From contig CAYVFI010000011.1 of NCBI GenBank assembly GCA_964450955.1, positions 62,001-126,000 of the forward strand: a DNA stretch of 64,000 nt, written 5' to 3'. The position numbers and the translations under genes were made by a program. A model generated the notes under the pieces. The model was not told the DNA's origin. It did no database searches and was given only the letters and a program-made list of their open reading frames with translations. Shown here in pieces: positions 25,153 through 35,130 of the stretch (position 1 is its first letter; each line of letters starts with the position of its first letter). This DNA is from CAYNWT01 sp964450955. GTDB taxonomy: Bacteria; Planctomycetota; Planctomycetia; Planctomycetales; Planctomycetaceae.

Positions 25153-27675
25153 CTATGCGGTGTCTCGGCGCTGTTCGGGGTATTTGACGCGACCGTGGTA
25201 GATCGCGATGAGCGACTTGGTCAGTGCGTCTTCGATTGTGCGGATCTCCGCCAGCGTCAGGTTGCACTCGTCAAACTGCCCATCGTGCAGCCGCTTCATT
25301 GTGATTTCGTGGACCAGGTTCTCAATTCGTTTTGGAGTCGGTTCGCTTAGCGTGCGGCTGGCGCTTTCGACTGCGTCGGTCAGCATCATGATGCCGGCTT
25401 CTTTGGTTTGAGGCTTCGGCCCCGGGTAGCGGAAGCTGGCTTCTTCTGCTTCGGACTTATGATCTTCGTCCGCCTGCCGAGTCGCTTCGTGGAAGAAATA
25501 CTCAACCAAAGTGGTTCCGTGGTGCTGTTCGATGAAGTCGATAATCGGCCGGGGCAGGTTGTGTTCTTCTGCCAGTTCGATTCCGTCTTTGACGTGGCCA
25601 ATGATAATCAGCGTGCTCATGGCGGGAGCCAACGAGTCATGCCGGTTCCCGTCGCCGGCGACTTTATTTTCGATGAAGTATTCCGGCTTCATCATCTTTC
25701 CAATGTCGTGGAAGTACGCGCCGACTCGAAGCAATAATCCGTTCGCACCAATTGCCTCAGCAGCCGCTTCGCCGATGGTCGCGACGGCGATGGAGTGGTT
25801 GTAGGTTCCGGGAGCTCGGCGAACCAATTCCTGCAGCAGTGGGTGGGAGATGTCGCTGAGTTCCAGCAAGCTAATATCTGTGACAATGCCAAAGCGGGAT
25901 TCGATGAACGGCAGCGTCCCTGAGACCAGATAGCAGCAAACAAGGCACCAGCCAGCACCGCGCAGAGCGTTCATGACGAGGCCCCATTCGGCCCAATGCA
26001 CGTCTTCTCGCTGACCCAGCACGCCTGCGGCCCACGAAACTGCGAAGTAGACAGAGGCGACCAGGAAGCCGGTCTTGATTAGCGACGATCGTGACGACAC
26101 GCCGCGTAGCGGTACGATCGCAACCACGCTGACGACCATCAGCACTACAAAGTGTTCCAGCGTTGCCACGGTGGCCAGGCTAATAACGACCGACAACACA
26201 AACGCACAAAGTGTGGCCAGAACCTGATCGTAGGCGATGGCCAGAATCATGACCGCAGCCAGCAGAGGAATAATTTCCGCTCGCCACGGGTCCATCGAAA
26301 CCAGCCGCGCCAGCCAGACTGTGGAAACGCAAAGCGTCAGGAAGACGGCCAGCTGAGTTGGACTTTCGACGATTTGGGGTTCACTGCCAAACAGATACGC
26401 GCCAAACAAAAAGGCCAGAACCAGAAACATCAGGAACGCAGTCAGCCCGCGCACAACGCGGTTCGCGATGGGACTGGCCACGCCAACGGCTTCGTGTTCG
26501 AGCCGCAGAAGTGTCAGCATTTCTGCATCCAAAACCGTGCCCGGTTCCACCAGAACCTGGCCAGCGCTGTACGGATCGAACTGTTCGCCGGCGTTTTCTC
26601 TGGCGACGCGGCGCTTGTCCTGAGTTTCTTCGGATGAGTATCGCAGCGTCTGCGGCAACTGCGATTCCATCCAGTCTTCCAGCACGGTGCTGATCGCCGA
26701 CAGTCGCGGGAAAGTCAGCAAGCTGTTACGCAGCTTGCCGGAACTCTTCATGGTTTCCGCCAGAACCACATCAGCGATAATGGCCGTTAGCGGCTCTGCA
26801 TCTTCGTCATTGCCGTCGGTTCCTTCAGAGACAATCTCAATCGCCTGATCCTTTGAGATACTGGCGCCCGGGTTGCCAAACAGTTCATCCCGGTCGAGGC
26901 TCTCCAGATCCAGAATGCCGTACGTCCGTAGTGGTTCCAGGAACGAATCGAAGTCGTCCTGAATCTGATCCAACTGCGCGCCCACCATTGAATCTGCTGA
27001 TATTGTCGCGCGAAGCGTGTCGAACCGTTTCTCCGGCGATCGCGCGGCGGCTGCTTCCGCCGCGGCGTCCGTGTCTTCATCAGATGCCGCTACGTCCCCG
27101 GCGTCTTCGTTGGCATTTTCTGCTCTGTCCGCACCGGGCTCACCAGATGATTCAGAGCCTGCATCTGTTTCTAAACTGTCGTCGGCTGCGTCGGGGTCGT
27201 CAGTCGGGACTGCTGTGGCCAGCTTTTGATCTGGCTTTCCTGGTTCCGCATCAAGCCCGAACGCGATCCTGACTTCGGGGGCAAGATCAGCCACACTCTT
27301 TGCTTCAGCAACCGCCGCCAGATGGTTTCTTAGTCGAGCCGGAATGGACTTCAACGGTTCCGGATCCAAACGGAACACGTATGGCGCCAAGGCTTCGCTT
27401 TCGCGACGGACGCGATCGGTTTCAGCTCGGTTGACCTTCTTGAAATCCACGCGGACCACCGCGCCGCGTTCCAGCCGATCGCCTTCGCGGTATGGGAAAA
27501 CCGGCTTCCACGCCTGAACGGCAAACAGGAAGCCCACGATCCCCATAAACGCGATTCCAAGACGCAGCAGCACGCTGCGGTCTTGAAGAGCCAACCTGGT
27601 GCGGTCCCAGGTCGTCGTTGTCTTTAAGGACGCACCGCGCCCTGTCCTTGGCTTTCTGCCATGCTTTATGGACAT
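25153..27675 (-). CDS. 7TM-HD family phosphohydrolase (PgpH-like)
   Basis: 840 residues. A first membrane helix (LRLGIAFMGIVGFLFAVQAW) is followed by a large extracytoplasmic 7TMR-HDED domain, then about seven helices, then a cytosolic HD domain. The HD motif is VGAYFHDIGKMMKPEYFIEN near residue 653, preceded by APGTYNHSIAVATIGEAAA and followed by IDFIEQHHGTTLVEYFFHEA. Characterised relatives hydrolyse cyclic di-AMP. An unusual Asp/Glu/Ala/Ser-rich stretch of about 60 residues (near residues 150-215) interrupts the outer domain. It lies between phoH and ybeY on the same strand. Confidence 0.87.
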   Translation of the reverse strand: MSIKHGRKPRTGRGASLKTTTTWDRTRLALQDRSVLLRLGIAFMGIVGFLFAVQAWKPVFPYREGDRLERGAVVRVDFKKVNRAETDRVRRESEALAPYVFRLDPEPLKSIPARLRNHLAAVAEAKSVADLAPEVRIAFGLDAEPGKPDQKLATAVPTDDPDAADDSLETDAGSESSGEPGADRAENANEDAGDVAASDEDTDAAAEAAAARSPEKRFDTLRATISADSMVGAQLDQIQDDFDSFLEPLRTYGILDLESLDRDELFGNPGASISKDQAIEIVSEGTDGNDEDAEPLTAIIADVVLAETMKSSGKLRNSLLTFPRLSAISTVLEDWMESQLPQTLRYSSEETQDKRRVARENAGEQFDPYSAGQVLVEPGTVLDAEMLTLLRLEHEAVGVASPIANRVVRGLTAFLMFLVLAFLFGAYLFGSEPQIVESPTQLAVFLTLCVSTVWLARLVSMDPWRAEIIPLLAAVMILAIAYDQVLATLCAFVLSVVISLATVATLEHFVVLMVVSVVAIVPLRGVSSRSSLIKTGFLVASVYFAVSWAAGVLGQREDVHWAEWGLVMNALRGAGWCLVCCYLVSGTLPFIESRFGIVTDISLLELSDISHPLLQELVRRAPGTYNHSIAVATIGEAAAEAIGANGLLLRVGAYFHDIGKMMKPEYFIENKVAGDGNRHDSLAPAMSTLIIIGHVKDGIELAEEHNLPRPIIDFIEQHHGTTLVEYFFHEATRQADEDHKSEAEEASFRYPGPKPQTKEAGIMMLTDAVESASRTLSEPTPKRIENLVHEITMKRLHDGQFDECNLTLAEIRTIEDALTKSLIAIYHGRVKYPEQRRDTA

Positions 27676-27865
27676 AAACTGGTCGACAAGACCTGAAGCC
27701 AGGCCGGGTTCGCAAACCTCGCTGCTTGCTGGAAGAGAAACTCATCTCAGCCAAGCTGCTTGCCGCTCCTCGTATGTGTGACAGGACAGAAACCCACTGG
27801 CTCAATCTGACGTTGTTAGCGTCTCGCAGTGGACGGGTCTCGTTCTTAACTTAGCCTCGGTTCAC

Positions 27866-28858
27866 TTACGATGCTGAGTTCTTTGCACCGCCGGGCGAAC
27901 CAGTGCCCGTAGAGTCCGTTTCACCGTACGCATCGACAATGTCACGGACCAACTTATGACGCACGATATCCTCGCCACTCAGCGAAGCGATAGCAACACC
28001 GTCAACCGTTTTCAGCCGCCGAACAGCATCCGAAAGCCCGCTTTTTACGTGTTTTTCCAAGTCTACCTGAGTTGCGTCACCTGTCACGACAATCTTAGAC
28101 CCCTCCCCCATCCGGGTCAGAAACATCTTCATTTGCGTAACCGTCGTATTCTGCGCCTCATCCAGAATCATGAACGTATCATTTAGTGTACGTCCGCGCA
28201 TAAAGGCTAGCGGGACAATCTCAATCACGTCGTTGTCCATGTAACGCTGAACCTGTTCGAAGCTAAGCAAATCGTTCATGGCGTCCAGCAGCGGTCGCAG
28301 AAACGGGTTCACTTTGGCCAGCATGTCCCCGGGCAGGAAGCCCAGCCGTTCGCCGGCTTCGACAGCAGGTCGAACCAAAACAATCCGCCGAACTCGTTCT
28401 GTCCGCAGCGCATTGATGGCCATGGCGACGGCCAGATACGTTTTTCCAGACCCCGCCGGCCCCGCGCAAAACACAACGTCCTTCTCACGAATCGCGCGAA
28501 TGTAGTCGGCCTGTCCCTGGGACTTGGGCACGACTTCCTTCGAACGCTGATCCAGCTGAATCGGGTTTGTTCGCTTTGAACCATTAGAACCGGGCCGCGC
28601 GATGCCGTTTCGATCCAGGACCTCATAGACATCGGTCTGCGGCAAATCTCGCTTGCGATGAATGATTTCACACATCTCATCCAGCACCCGGGCGCCTTGG
28701 TTCACGTGTTCGCGATCGCCGATGAGCCGCAGCTGATCGCCGCGTAGCACCACGTCGATCCCAAGTGAATCCTGCACCAAGCGCAGGTATTCGTCCCGAG
28801 GACCAAATAGAGCCCGGATCTGTTCCTGGCTCTCCAGCGAGATTGTTGCTTCTGTCAT
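27866..28858 (-). CDS. PhoH family ATPase
   Basis: I take the ATG at 28858 (MTEATISLESQEQ); the frame is open to 28912, giving up to 18 more residues. After a KH-like N-terminal part (LGIDVVLRGDQLRLIGDRE) comes the PhoH P-loop domain: IREKDVVFCAGPAGSGKTYL near residue 130, RIVLVRPAVEAGERLGFLPG, and DTFMILDEAQNTTVTQMKMF as Walker B, then VVTGDATQVDL. PhoH/PhoL proteins are RNA-linked ATPases found next to ybeY. The 190 bp between it and the HD gene hold no gene. Confidence 0.9.
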   Translation of the reverse strand: MTEATISLESQEQIRALFGPRDEYLRLVQDSLGIDVVLRGDQLRLIGDREHVNQGARVLDEMCEIIHRKRDLPQTDVYEVLDRNGIARPGSNGSKRTNPIQLDQRSKEVVPKSQGQADYIRAIREKDVVFCAGPAGSGKTYLAVAMAINALRTERVRRIVLVRPAVEAGERLGFLPGDMLAKVNPFLRPLLDAMNDLLSFEQVQRYMDNDVIEIVPLAFMRGRTLNDTFMILDEAQNTTVTQMKMFLTRMGEGSKIVVTGDATQVDLEKHVKSGLSDAVRRLKTVDGVAIASLSGEDIVRHKLVRDIVDAYGETDSTGTGSPGGAKNSAS

Positions 28859-28912
28859 AGGCTCTGGCCGTTGTGTTGGGGTCTCAACGCCTCGTTTAGT
28901 GGCGACCATCAA

Positions 28913-29239
28913 TTCTACTCCGCAGACAAGTTCAGATCTGCCGGAGAACTTTGGATCGACGCAAGTTTATCGTATTTAAGAACTTACGCGCCGTCGAGAT
29001 TGACTCCCCCAGCGAAAGCCCAACCGTGACGCGGTTGAGACGCAGGTGAAGACAGGCAAGGCAGCCATGTAGTTCGGGCGAAACCTGTTCCGGTCAGCGC
29101 GATCGTGTCGATCGTGCGGGTCGCTCTCAAGGTATGGGGACCGGCTGTTCGATGAAATCGAAACAAGACGCTCTCCGTCCGCGCATGCGTGGGTGATGGA
29201 CGGGCGACGCGCACTGCCCAAAAAGTCAGCAGGCTGAAT
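28913..29239. other. Divergent intergenic region, phoH versus AAA ATPase
   Basis: About 330 bp between divergently transcribed genes, so both promoters should lie here. No clear promoter pair or repeat was seen. The open frame of the ATPase begins at 29189 but its first codons do not look like protein. Confidence 0.35.
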
Positions 29240-30928
29240 ATGTTTGAGAACCATTTTGGATTCATCCGACGCCCTTTCACGGCTGGACCGGACGTTGAGC
29301 TGTTTGTCGACAACCAATCTGCTCGAGACGCATTTGAGTCAGTCGAGTACTGCCTGCGAGGCGGACAAGGTATCGCTGTTTTGACGGCGGCGACCGGCGT
29401 CGGCAAGACGATGTTCTGTCAATTGATGGTGACCGAGCTTCGAGACGAATTCACGATCTCATTCCTACCCAGTCCGGGTTCTGCATCAACCCTGGGTCTT
29501 CTGCAAGCCATTTACTTCGGGCTTGGCAAGCGAGTGAAGCGGCGTCACGGCGGCATCTCCCATTCAGAAATGCGACTGGAACTCATTGAAGCGGTGCGCA
29601 ACATCCGCGTTCGTTCGCGAGGCATTGTTTTGCTGGTCGATGAGGCTCACCTTCTGGACACCGAACAGTTGGAAGAAATCCGCATTCTGTCCAGCTTCGC
29701 CGATCGTGGTCAGCCGCTGGTCCGCCCGTTACTTTGCGGGAACCCGGAACTGGAAGAACGCCTGCTGCAACCAGAACTGAAGGCTCTCAGCCAGCGAATC
29801 CGCAGCCAAACCTACCTGGAAACCCTAACACGTGAGGAATCCGAACACTTCATCCAGCATCAGGTAACCCGCGCCGGAGTAAGCAACCGGACGATTTTCG
29901 AACCCGCTGCCATTGCACGAATTGTCGCGGCGGCTGACGGTGTTGCTCGTTGCCTGAACCAGTTGTGCGACCAAAGCCTGTTTCTGGCTGCGGCAAACAA
30001 ACAACGGACGGTCACTGCTGAAATCGTTGATCAGGCGTTGGAAACGCTGATTCAGCTGCCACTTAGCTGGAATCAGTCGCTGAGTTCTGTGACCAGCCAC
30101 AGCGTCACGTCGCAACCGGTTGCCCAACCCGCTGAATCTGCGATTGAGTTCGGTTCCAACCGAGAAACCGGCAGCGTTGTTGAGTTTGGTTCACTGGACG
30201 ACGGACCGGCATTCAATCCGGCAACGCCAACCGAGATCTTCGAGCAGCCGCTGGTTTCGACACCAGAACCCGTACCGGTTCCCGCGTCCGAATCCGCTGT
30301 CGAGTTTGGTCCTCTCGCGACTGACGAGATTATCGAGGCCGTGGATGACCCGACCGATGCGATCGCGAACGAGTACATTCTTGCTGAAGACGACCAGCCG
30401 ATTCTGGCCGCGACCAGTCACGGGGATGAGCTGGACGAAACGTTCCGGCAGGGCCTTCCTGAAGCGCCGGTTCCGTACACAGAAACACCGATCCTCGATC
30501 GCTACGGGGTCTCCGGTCACCAGCCGGATTCAGAAACCCAATTGTTTGAGCCCATTGACGACTTCGTCGGTCTCAAGCCACGTTTTGACAAGCCGTTAGT
30601 TGGTCAGGATCTGCTGCCCGGAAGCCACAATAAGCCGACTGAAGTAAGTTCAGCCCGGAAATTCGCCGAAGCCGCCGCCACGACGCGAAGGGAGCGAATT
30701 CAGGATCAGTGGACTGAGCAGGATCAAACGCCTGCGGTAGCCTTTGGCCCGGCTGGCGAACCGGACGCGGCAGCCGAAGAAGAGCTGCTGCAAAGCTGTA
30801 TTGAGACACGCCACGACATCGCCGTGATGCTGGATACGCTGGAATCGCAGGTCAGCGAAAGCCTGGCGGACCGCTACGACGTCGTGATGCCACCCGATCA
30901 AAACGAGAACCCTGAATTTGGCAGCTAG
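29240..30928 (+). CDS. ExeA/GspA-like AAA ATPase with long disordered tail
   Basis: 562 residues from the ATG at 29240 (MFENHFGFIRRPF), the usual start of ExeA-like proteins; upstream codons are an open-frame extension. The ATPase has AVLTAATGVGKTMFCQLMV (Walker A, near residue 55), GIVLLVDEAHLLDTEQLEEI (Walker B) and LSQRIRSQTYLETLTREE with the arginine-finger region. Family members help assemble secretion or pilus machinery, or act as general AAA switches. The C-terminal half is acidic and low in complexity, and repeats a short EFG(S/P) motif at about 30139, 30180, 30300 and 30915, with a variant AFGP near 30740. No secretion genes are adjacent. Confidence 0.8.
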   Translation: MFENHFGFIRRPFTAGPDVELFVDNQSARDAFESVEYCLRGGQGIAVLTAATGVGKTMFCQLMVTELRDEFTISFLPSPGSASTLGLLQAIYFGLGKRVKRRHGGISHSEMRLELIEAVRNIRVRSRGIVLLVDEAHLLDTEQLEEIRILSSFADRGQPLVRPLLCGNPELEERLLQPELKALSQRIRSQTYLETLTREESEHFIQHQVTRAGVSNRTIFEPAAIARIVAAADGVARCLNQLCDQSLFLAAANKQRTVTAEIVDQALETLIQLPLSWNQSLSSVTSHSVTSQPVAQPAESAIEFGSNRETGSVVEFGSLDDGPAFNPATPTEIFEQPLVSTPEPVPVPASESAVEFGPLATDEIIEAVDDPTDAIANEYILAEDDQPILAATSHGDELDETFRQGLPEAPVPYTETPILDRYGVSGHQPDSETQLFEPIDDFVGLKPRFDKPLVGQDLLPGSHNKPTEVSSARKFAEAAATTRRERIQDQWTEQDQTPAVAFGPAGEPDAAAEEELLQSCIETRHDIAVMLDTLESQVSESLADRYDVVMPPDQNENPEFGS

Positions 30929-31128
30929 AACCAGCTTCTCTGCGCCAAGTCCAATACCCGGCCTTCAGATGCAGGTCCGACGACGACCGCATTATCCCAT
31001 CGGGTTCTCACGGCCAGCGACCTTCCAGGAACAGCGTTTGCTCCTTTAAAGCAGCACAAGCCGCCCCAATCGCCCGGTTCCCTGCAGTCTACCGCGCTGA
31101 CTCACACCCGCGACCGAAGACCAATCCC

Positions 31129-33123
31129 ATGACCGACCCGCTAACGAATTCCCGATCAGCAAAAGCAACCGTGAGCAACCAGAGCCAGCGTGTTCTCGCT
31201 ACAATACCGGCGAACGAACGACACCTGCGCATTGACACCTCAAATATGCCTGCACATTCGACATTTGACGAAGCCGCCACAGCACACACGATGTATCGCT
31301 TCCTGGGCGCACACCTGACTGAACAAGGCGGTGTCAAAGGGGTGAAGTTTGCCGTGTGGGCTCCAAATGCCACCGCGGTGTCGGTGATCACCGATGGAAA
31401 CGGGTGGTCGCCGGGCAACGATCGCCTTTCCGGCAGCGACAGCGGGCACTGGACCGGCTTTATCGAAAACATGCGGCCAGGCAGCGTCTATAAGTACGCC
31501 ATCGAAACCGCGGACGGAACCATTCTGCAGAAAGCAGACCCATGTGCGTTCCGTGCGGAGCACCGACCGGCCACCGGGTCGATTGTCCATGACCTGAGAC
31601 AATACAAATGGAACGACGAAGCGTGGCTCAACAAGCGTCGTCAACTGGATCCGCTGCAAAGTCCGATGAGCACCTACGAACTCCACCTTGGTTCGTGGAA
31701 GCGGCCGACGGATGGCCGGGAATTCTTCAATTACCGCGAGTTGGCTCATCAGGTTGTCGAATACGTCACCGGGCTTGGTTACACGCACCTGCAGTTGATG
31801 CCCATTACAGAGCACCCGTTCGATGGTTCATGGGGCTACCAAACCACCGGCTACTTCGCCCCGACCAGTCGCTTCGGTACGCCCGAAGACTTTATGTACT
31901 TTGTCGATCACTGCCACCAGAACAACCTGGCAGTGCTGATCGACTGGGTTCCCGCCCACTTCCCCAACGACGCACATGGGCTGGCGGAGTTTGATGGAAC
32001 ACATCTGTTTGAACATGCCGATCCGCGCCAGGGCTATCATCCGGATTGGAATACCCTGATCTTCAACTTCGGCCGCAACGAAGTCGTCAGCTTCCTGCTA
32101 TCCAGCGCGAGGTTTTGGGCGGACGTGTACCACATTGATGGGATTCGCGTCGATGCCGTCGCATCAATGCTGTACCTGGACTACTCACGCAAAGAAGGTG
32201 AGTGGCTGCCGAACAAGTTTGGAGGCCGCGAGAACCTGGAAGCCATTGAGTTTCTTAAGCAGTTAAACGTAATGATGCATGCCGATTTTCCAGGCACGGT
32301 GACCGTCGCTGAAGAATCGACTGCGTGGGGCGGAGTTTCCCGGCCGGTCTACACGGGCGGCCTTGGCTTCACGATGAAGTGGGACATGGGCTGGATGAAC
32401 GACACACTGCGATACATGCAGCGCGACCCGATGCACCGAAGCTGGCACCAAAACGATCTTTCGTTTCGCATGGTCTATGCCTGGGATGAAAACTTCGTCC
32501 TGCCTCTCTCGCACGACGAAGTGGTTCATGGAAAGCGTTCGTTGCTCTCGCAGATGCCGGGCGATCAATGGCAGCAATTCGCAAACCTGCGGCTGTTGTA
32601 TGCCAACCAGTTCGCAATGCCGGGCAAGAACCTGCTGTTCATGGGCGGAGAAATTGGCCAGTGGCTGGAATGGAACCACGACGCGCAACTGGATTGGCCA
32701 CTGCTGGAAATTGACAACCACAAAGGCATTCATCGCCTCATTGGTGACTTGAACCGGGTCTGCACGTCGGAACCCGCGATGTACACCGGCGACTTCGAAC
32801 CAGCTGGCTTCCGTTGGATTCAGTGCGACGATTCAGAGAACAGTGTATTCGCCTGGATGCGACTCAGCACCAAGGGCCAGAACTCCGTCGCGTGTATCGC
32901 CAACTTCACCCCGGTGCCTCGAGAAGACTACCGCATCGGCGTCCCCCAAGCCGGCACCTACACAGAAATCCTGAATACCGATGCGGCCATCTACGGCGGC
33001 AGCAACATCGGCAACCTGGGCGCCGTCGAGAGTCAGGACGTCGCCGCCCACGGGTTCGCTCAAAGTCTAACCATCCAACTACCCCCACTAGCGATGGTCA
33101 TGCTGAAGCTGGAAACGTCGTAG
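31129..33123 (+). CDS. glgB: 1,4-alpha-glucan branching enzyme
   Basis: 664 residues. An N-terminal CBM48-type domain (FLGAHLTEQGGVKGVKFAVW, APNATAVSVI) is followed by the GH13 barrel: YELHLGSWKRPTDGR, THLQLMPITEHPFDGSWGYQ, the nucleophile region IDGIRVDAVASMLYLDYSR, the acid/base TVAEESTAWGGVS and the third acid in LPLSHDEVVHGKRS. This is the GlgB set, making alpha-1,6 branches in glycogen. No other glycogen gene is adjacent. The ATG at 31129 is the first of several; MPAHSTFDEAATAH about 38 residues in is another possible start. Confidence 0.93.
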   Translation: MTDPLTNSRSAKATVSNQSQRVLATIPANERHLRIDTSNMPAHSTFDEAATAHTMYRFLGAHLTEQGGVKGVKFAVWAPNATAVSVITDGNGWSPGNDRLSGSDSGHWTGFIENMRPGSVYKYAIETADGTILQKADPCAFRAEHRPATGSIVHDLRQYKWNDEAWLNKRRQLDPLQSPMSTYELHLGSWKRPTDGREFFNYRELAHQVVEYVTGLGYTHLQLMPITEHPFDGSWGYQTTGYFAPTSRFGTPEDFMYFVDHCHQNNLAVLIDWVPAHFPNDAHGLAEFDGTHLFEHADPRQGYHPDWNTLIFNFGRNEVVSFLLSSARFWADVYHIDGIRVDAVASMLYLDYSRKEGEWLPNKFGGRENLEAIEFLKQLNVMMHADFPGTVTVAEESTAWGGVSRPVYTGGLGFTMKWDMGWMNDTLRYMQRDPMHRSWHQNDLSFRMVYAWDENFVLPLSHDEVVHGKRSLLSQMPGDQWQQFANLRLLYANQFAMPGKNLLFMGGEIGQWLEWNHDAQLDWPLLEIDNHKGIHRLIGDLNRVCTSEPAMYTGDFEPAGFRWIQCDDSENSVFAWMRLSTKGQNSVACIANFTPVPREDYRIGVPQAGTYTEILNTDAAIYGGSNIGNLGAVESQDVAAHGFAQSLTIQLPPLAMVMLKLETS

Positions 33124-33171
33124 AGCAGAGATCAGGTACGAGGCGGTAGAGTAAACCCAACCAAGCATGTC

Positions 33172-33195
33172 ACCTCTCCCGCTCGCGGGAGAGGT
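33172..33195. repeat. Perfect 10-bp palindrome between convergent genes
   Basis: ACCTCTCCCG, a CTCG loop, then the exact complement CGGGAGAGGT. A further GCGGGAGAGGGC copy follows within 20 bp (about 33209-33221). It lies between the ends of glgB (+) and the dehydrogenase gene (-), so it may work as a bidirectional terminator, though there is no T tract. It may equally be a REP-like dispersed palindrome. Confidence 0.6.
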
Positions 33196-33285
33196 CGCGG
33201 TCTCAGCCGCGGGAGAGGGCATCGCAGACTACGTTTCGCCGATCTCTTACAGCCTAAAGCCCCACACTCACAGGCTCCCGTAACC

Positions 33286-34605
33286 TTACGCCTTGCGAAT
33301 CTTCTCGCGACCGTCCGCAACACCAACGGTCGCGTTCCGAGTATCCAGAACCATCTGGGCGTGCTTAACAATGAATCCGTAATCGTACGCGGTATGGTCG
33401 GTCGCGATCAGCATGCAGTCCTGGCTCACCACAAACTCCGGTGTGAGTTCACTGCTATTCATCGCGGGGACATCGTAGTGCCGCATCTTCGGCAACGACG
33501 GAATATGCGGATCGTTGTAACTCACGACCGCGCCGCGTTCGAGCAATAGTTCCATTAGCTCAAACGAAGGACTCTCGCGCGGATCATCAACGTCTTTCTT
33601 GTACGCCATGCCCAGCAAACAAATCTTGCTGCCTTTGATCGGCTTTGCCGCATCGTTAAGAAACTCAGCCAGCCGACTAATCACGTACCGCGGCATCTGC
33701 GAATTCACTTCGCCGGCGAGTTCAATAAACCGCGTGTTCAAGCCCTGCAGCCGAGCCAACCAACTTAGGTAAAACGGATCAATCGGAATGCAGTGACCAC
33801 CCAAACCCGGGCCAGGGTAAAACGCCTGGAACCCAAACGGTTTTGTCTTCGCGGCATCCACCACTTCCCAGATATCGATACCCATGCGGTCAAACAGAAT
33901 CTTCAGTTCATTCACCAAAGCAATGTTCACCGCGCGGTAGGTGTTCTCCAGAATCTTGGCCGCCTCAGCGATCTCAGGACTTGAAACAGGAACCACCTGG
34001 ACAATCGCGTGCTTGTACAACGCACACGCAAGTTCCATGCTTTTCTCACCGACGCCGCCCACGACCTTGGGAATTCCGGCCGCTGAATAATCCGGATTGC
34101 CCGGATCTTCGCGTTCCGGGCTGTAAGCGACATAGAAATCCTCGCCACACTTCATGCCGCCAGCCTCAAGAATCGGCAGCAACACATCGCGCGTTGTCGT
34201 GGGGTACGTGGTGCTTTCAAGAATCACCAGTTGCTCAGGCCGCAGTGTTTTGGCAATCGCTTCGCCGGTGAGTTCAACGTAGGTCAGATCCGGATCGCGG
34301 CTTTTGTTAAGTGGGGTCGGAACGCAAATCAGCAGAACGTCTGATTCGCCAAGTCGGCCCATGTCAGAGATTGGTTCCAGCTGCTTGCTTTCAATCCAGC
34401 CAGCTACTTTCTCCGATTCAATGTGCTTGATGTAGCTCTTGCCAGCCTTCAGCGCGTCCACTTTGGTTTGATCGACGTCGAACCCCTGGCAGCGGAACCC
34501 AGCCCGGGTGAAGGCGTCAATTAGCGGCAGGCCGACATACCCCAGGCCAATAATCCCCACTAGCGCAGACTTGTCAGCAATCGCTGCCGATAGATCGGTT
34601 GTCAT
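33286..34605 (-). CDS. UDP-N-acetylglucosamine/hexose 6-dehydrogenase (WbpA-like)
   Basis: 439 residues from the ATG at 34605 (MTTDLSAAIADKS). NAD-binding GIIGLGYVGLPLIDAF is at the N-terminus; VPTPLNKSRDPDLTYVELTG, ILESTTYPTTTRDVLLPILE and the catalytic-Cys block GPGLGGHCIPIDPFYLSW (Cys near residue 271) follow. The sequence fits the UDP-HexNAc (WbpA/WecC) group of nucleotide-sugar dehydrogenases. It oxidises C6 to a uronic acid, giving an acidic sugar donor for surface glycans. It stands alone, about 10 kb from the polysaccharide locus. Confidence 0.88.
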   Translation of the reverse strand: MTTDLSAAIADKSALVGIIGLGYVGLPLIDAFTRAGFRCQGFDVDQTKVDALKAGKSYIKHIESEKVAGWIESKQLEPISDMGRLGESDVLLICVPTPLNKSRDPDLTYVELTGEAIAKTLRPEQLVILESTTYPTTTRDVLLPILEAGGMKCGEDFYVAYSPEREDPGNPDYSAAGIPKVVGGVGEKSMELACALYKHAIVQVVPVSSPEIAEAAKILENTYRAVNIALVNELKILFDRMGIDIWEVVDAAKTKPFGFQAFYPGPGLGGHCIPIDPFYLSWLARLQGLNTRFIELAGEVNSQMPRYVISRLAEFLNDAAKPIKGSKICLLGMAYKKDVDDPRESPSFELMELLLERGAVVSYNDPHIPSLPKMRHYDVPAMNSSELTPEFVVSQDCMLIATDHTAYDYGFIVKHAQMVLDTRNATVGVADGREKIRKA

Positions 34606-35130
34606 CTTTGAACTCTCAAAACTTAGGACGCGAAGGAACAGTCGCCAAGGCTCGCAATCTGGTGCCAACTCTAGTGGACGACTTAACCCTGGTACACGCG
34701 AAAAGATGCGAATCTACCGCGTGGCCGATGTATAGGACGCCCGATACCAGAACATTCGTCAACACGGCGACTCACAGATGAGTTTCACTTGGGCAGCCGC
34801 AGGCTGAGACCAAAAATCCATCTGCAAGGCGATCAAATTAGTAGCCGCAGACAGACACTTGTCGCCGCATTTTCACTAAACACTGCGAAGACGACGCGCA
34901 CCGGGGTCAGAAAGATGTCAGCCGGAGCCGACGCGCCCTCAGGAGTTCAAAGAGGCACCCTGGGCTACCGGCTGACAGTCAACGGTAGGTCCGCAAATGG
35001 GTCGGCTACAAAGTGCCAACGATTTGCAAGACAAATGCGAAAAGTGCGTCTCGCGCCGTAACGAATGATTTAGCATGTTTCCGAATGACAACATCCGGAA
35101 CCATAAACGACCCCAGCGAATGCAGAATTC
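34606..35130. other. Intergenic region upstream of sialidase
   Basis: About 525 bp between divergent genes (dehydrogenase and sialidase), expected to hold both promoters. No gene, tRNA or clear repeat could be supported; the short open frames have no protein-like features. Confidence 0.35.

Noticed and set aside
26152..26637. 161-residue plus-strand open frame in the HD gene
   Set aside because: It is a shadow of the 7TM-HD coding sequence, rich in Gln, Arg and His without domain features.
31240..31815. 191-residue minus-strand open frame inside glgB
   Set aside because: Antisense to the GH13 enzyme; no independent evidence.
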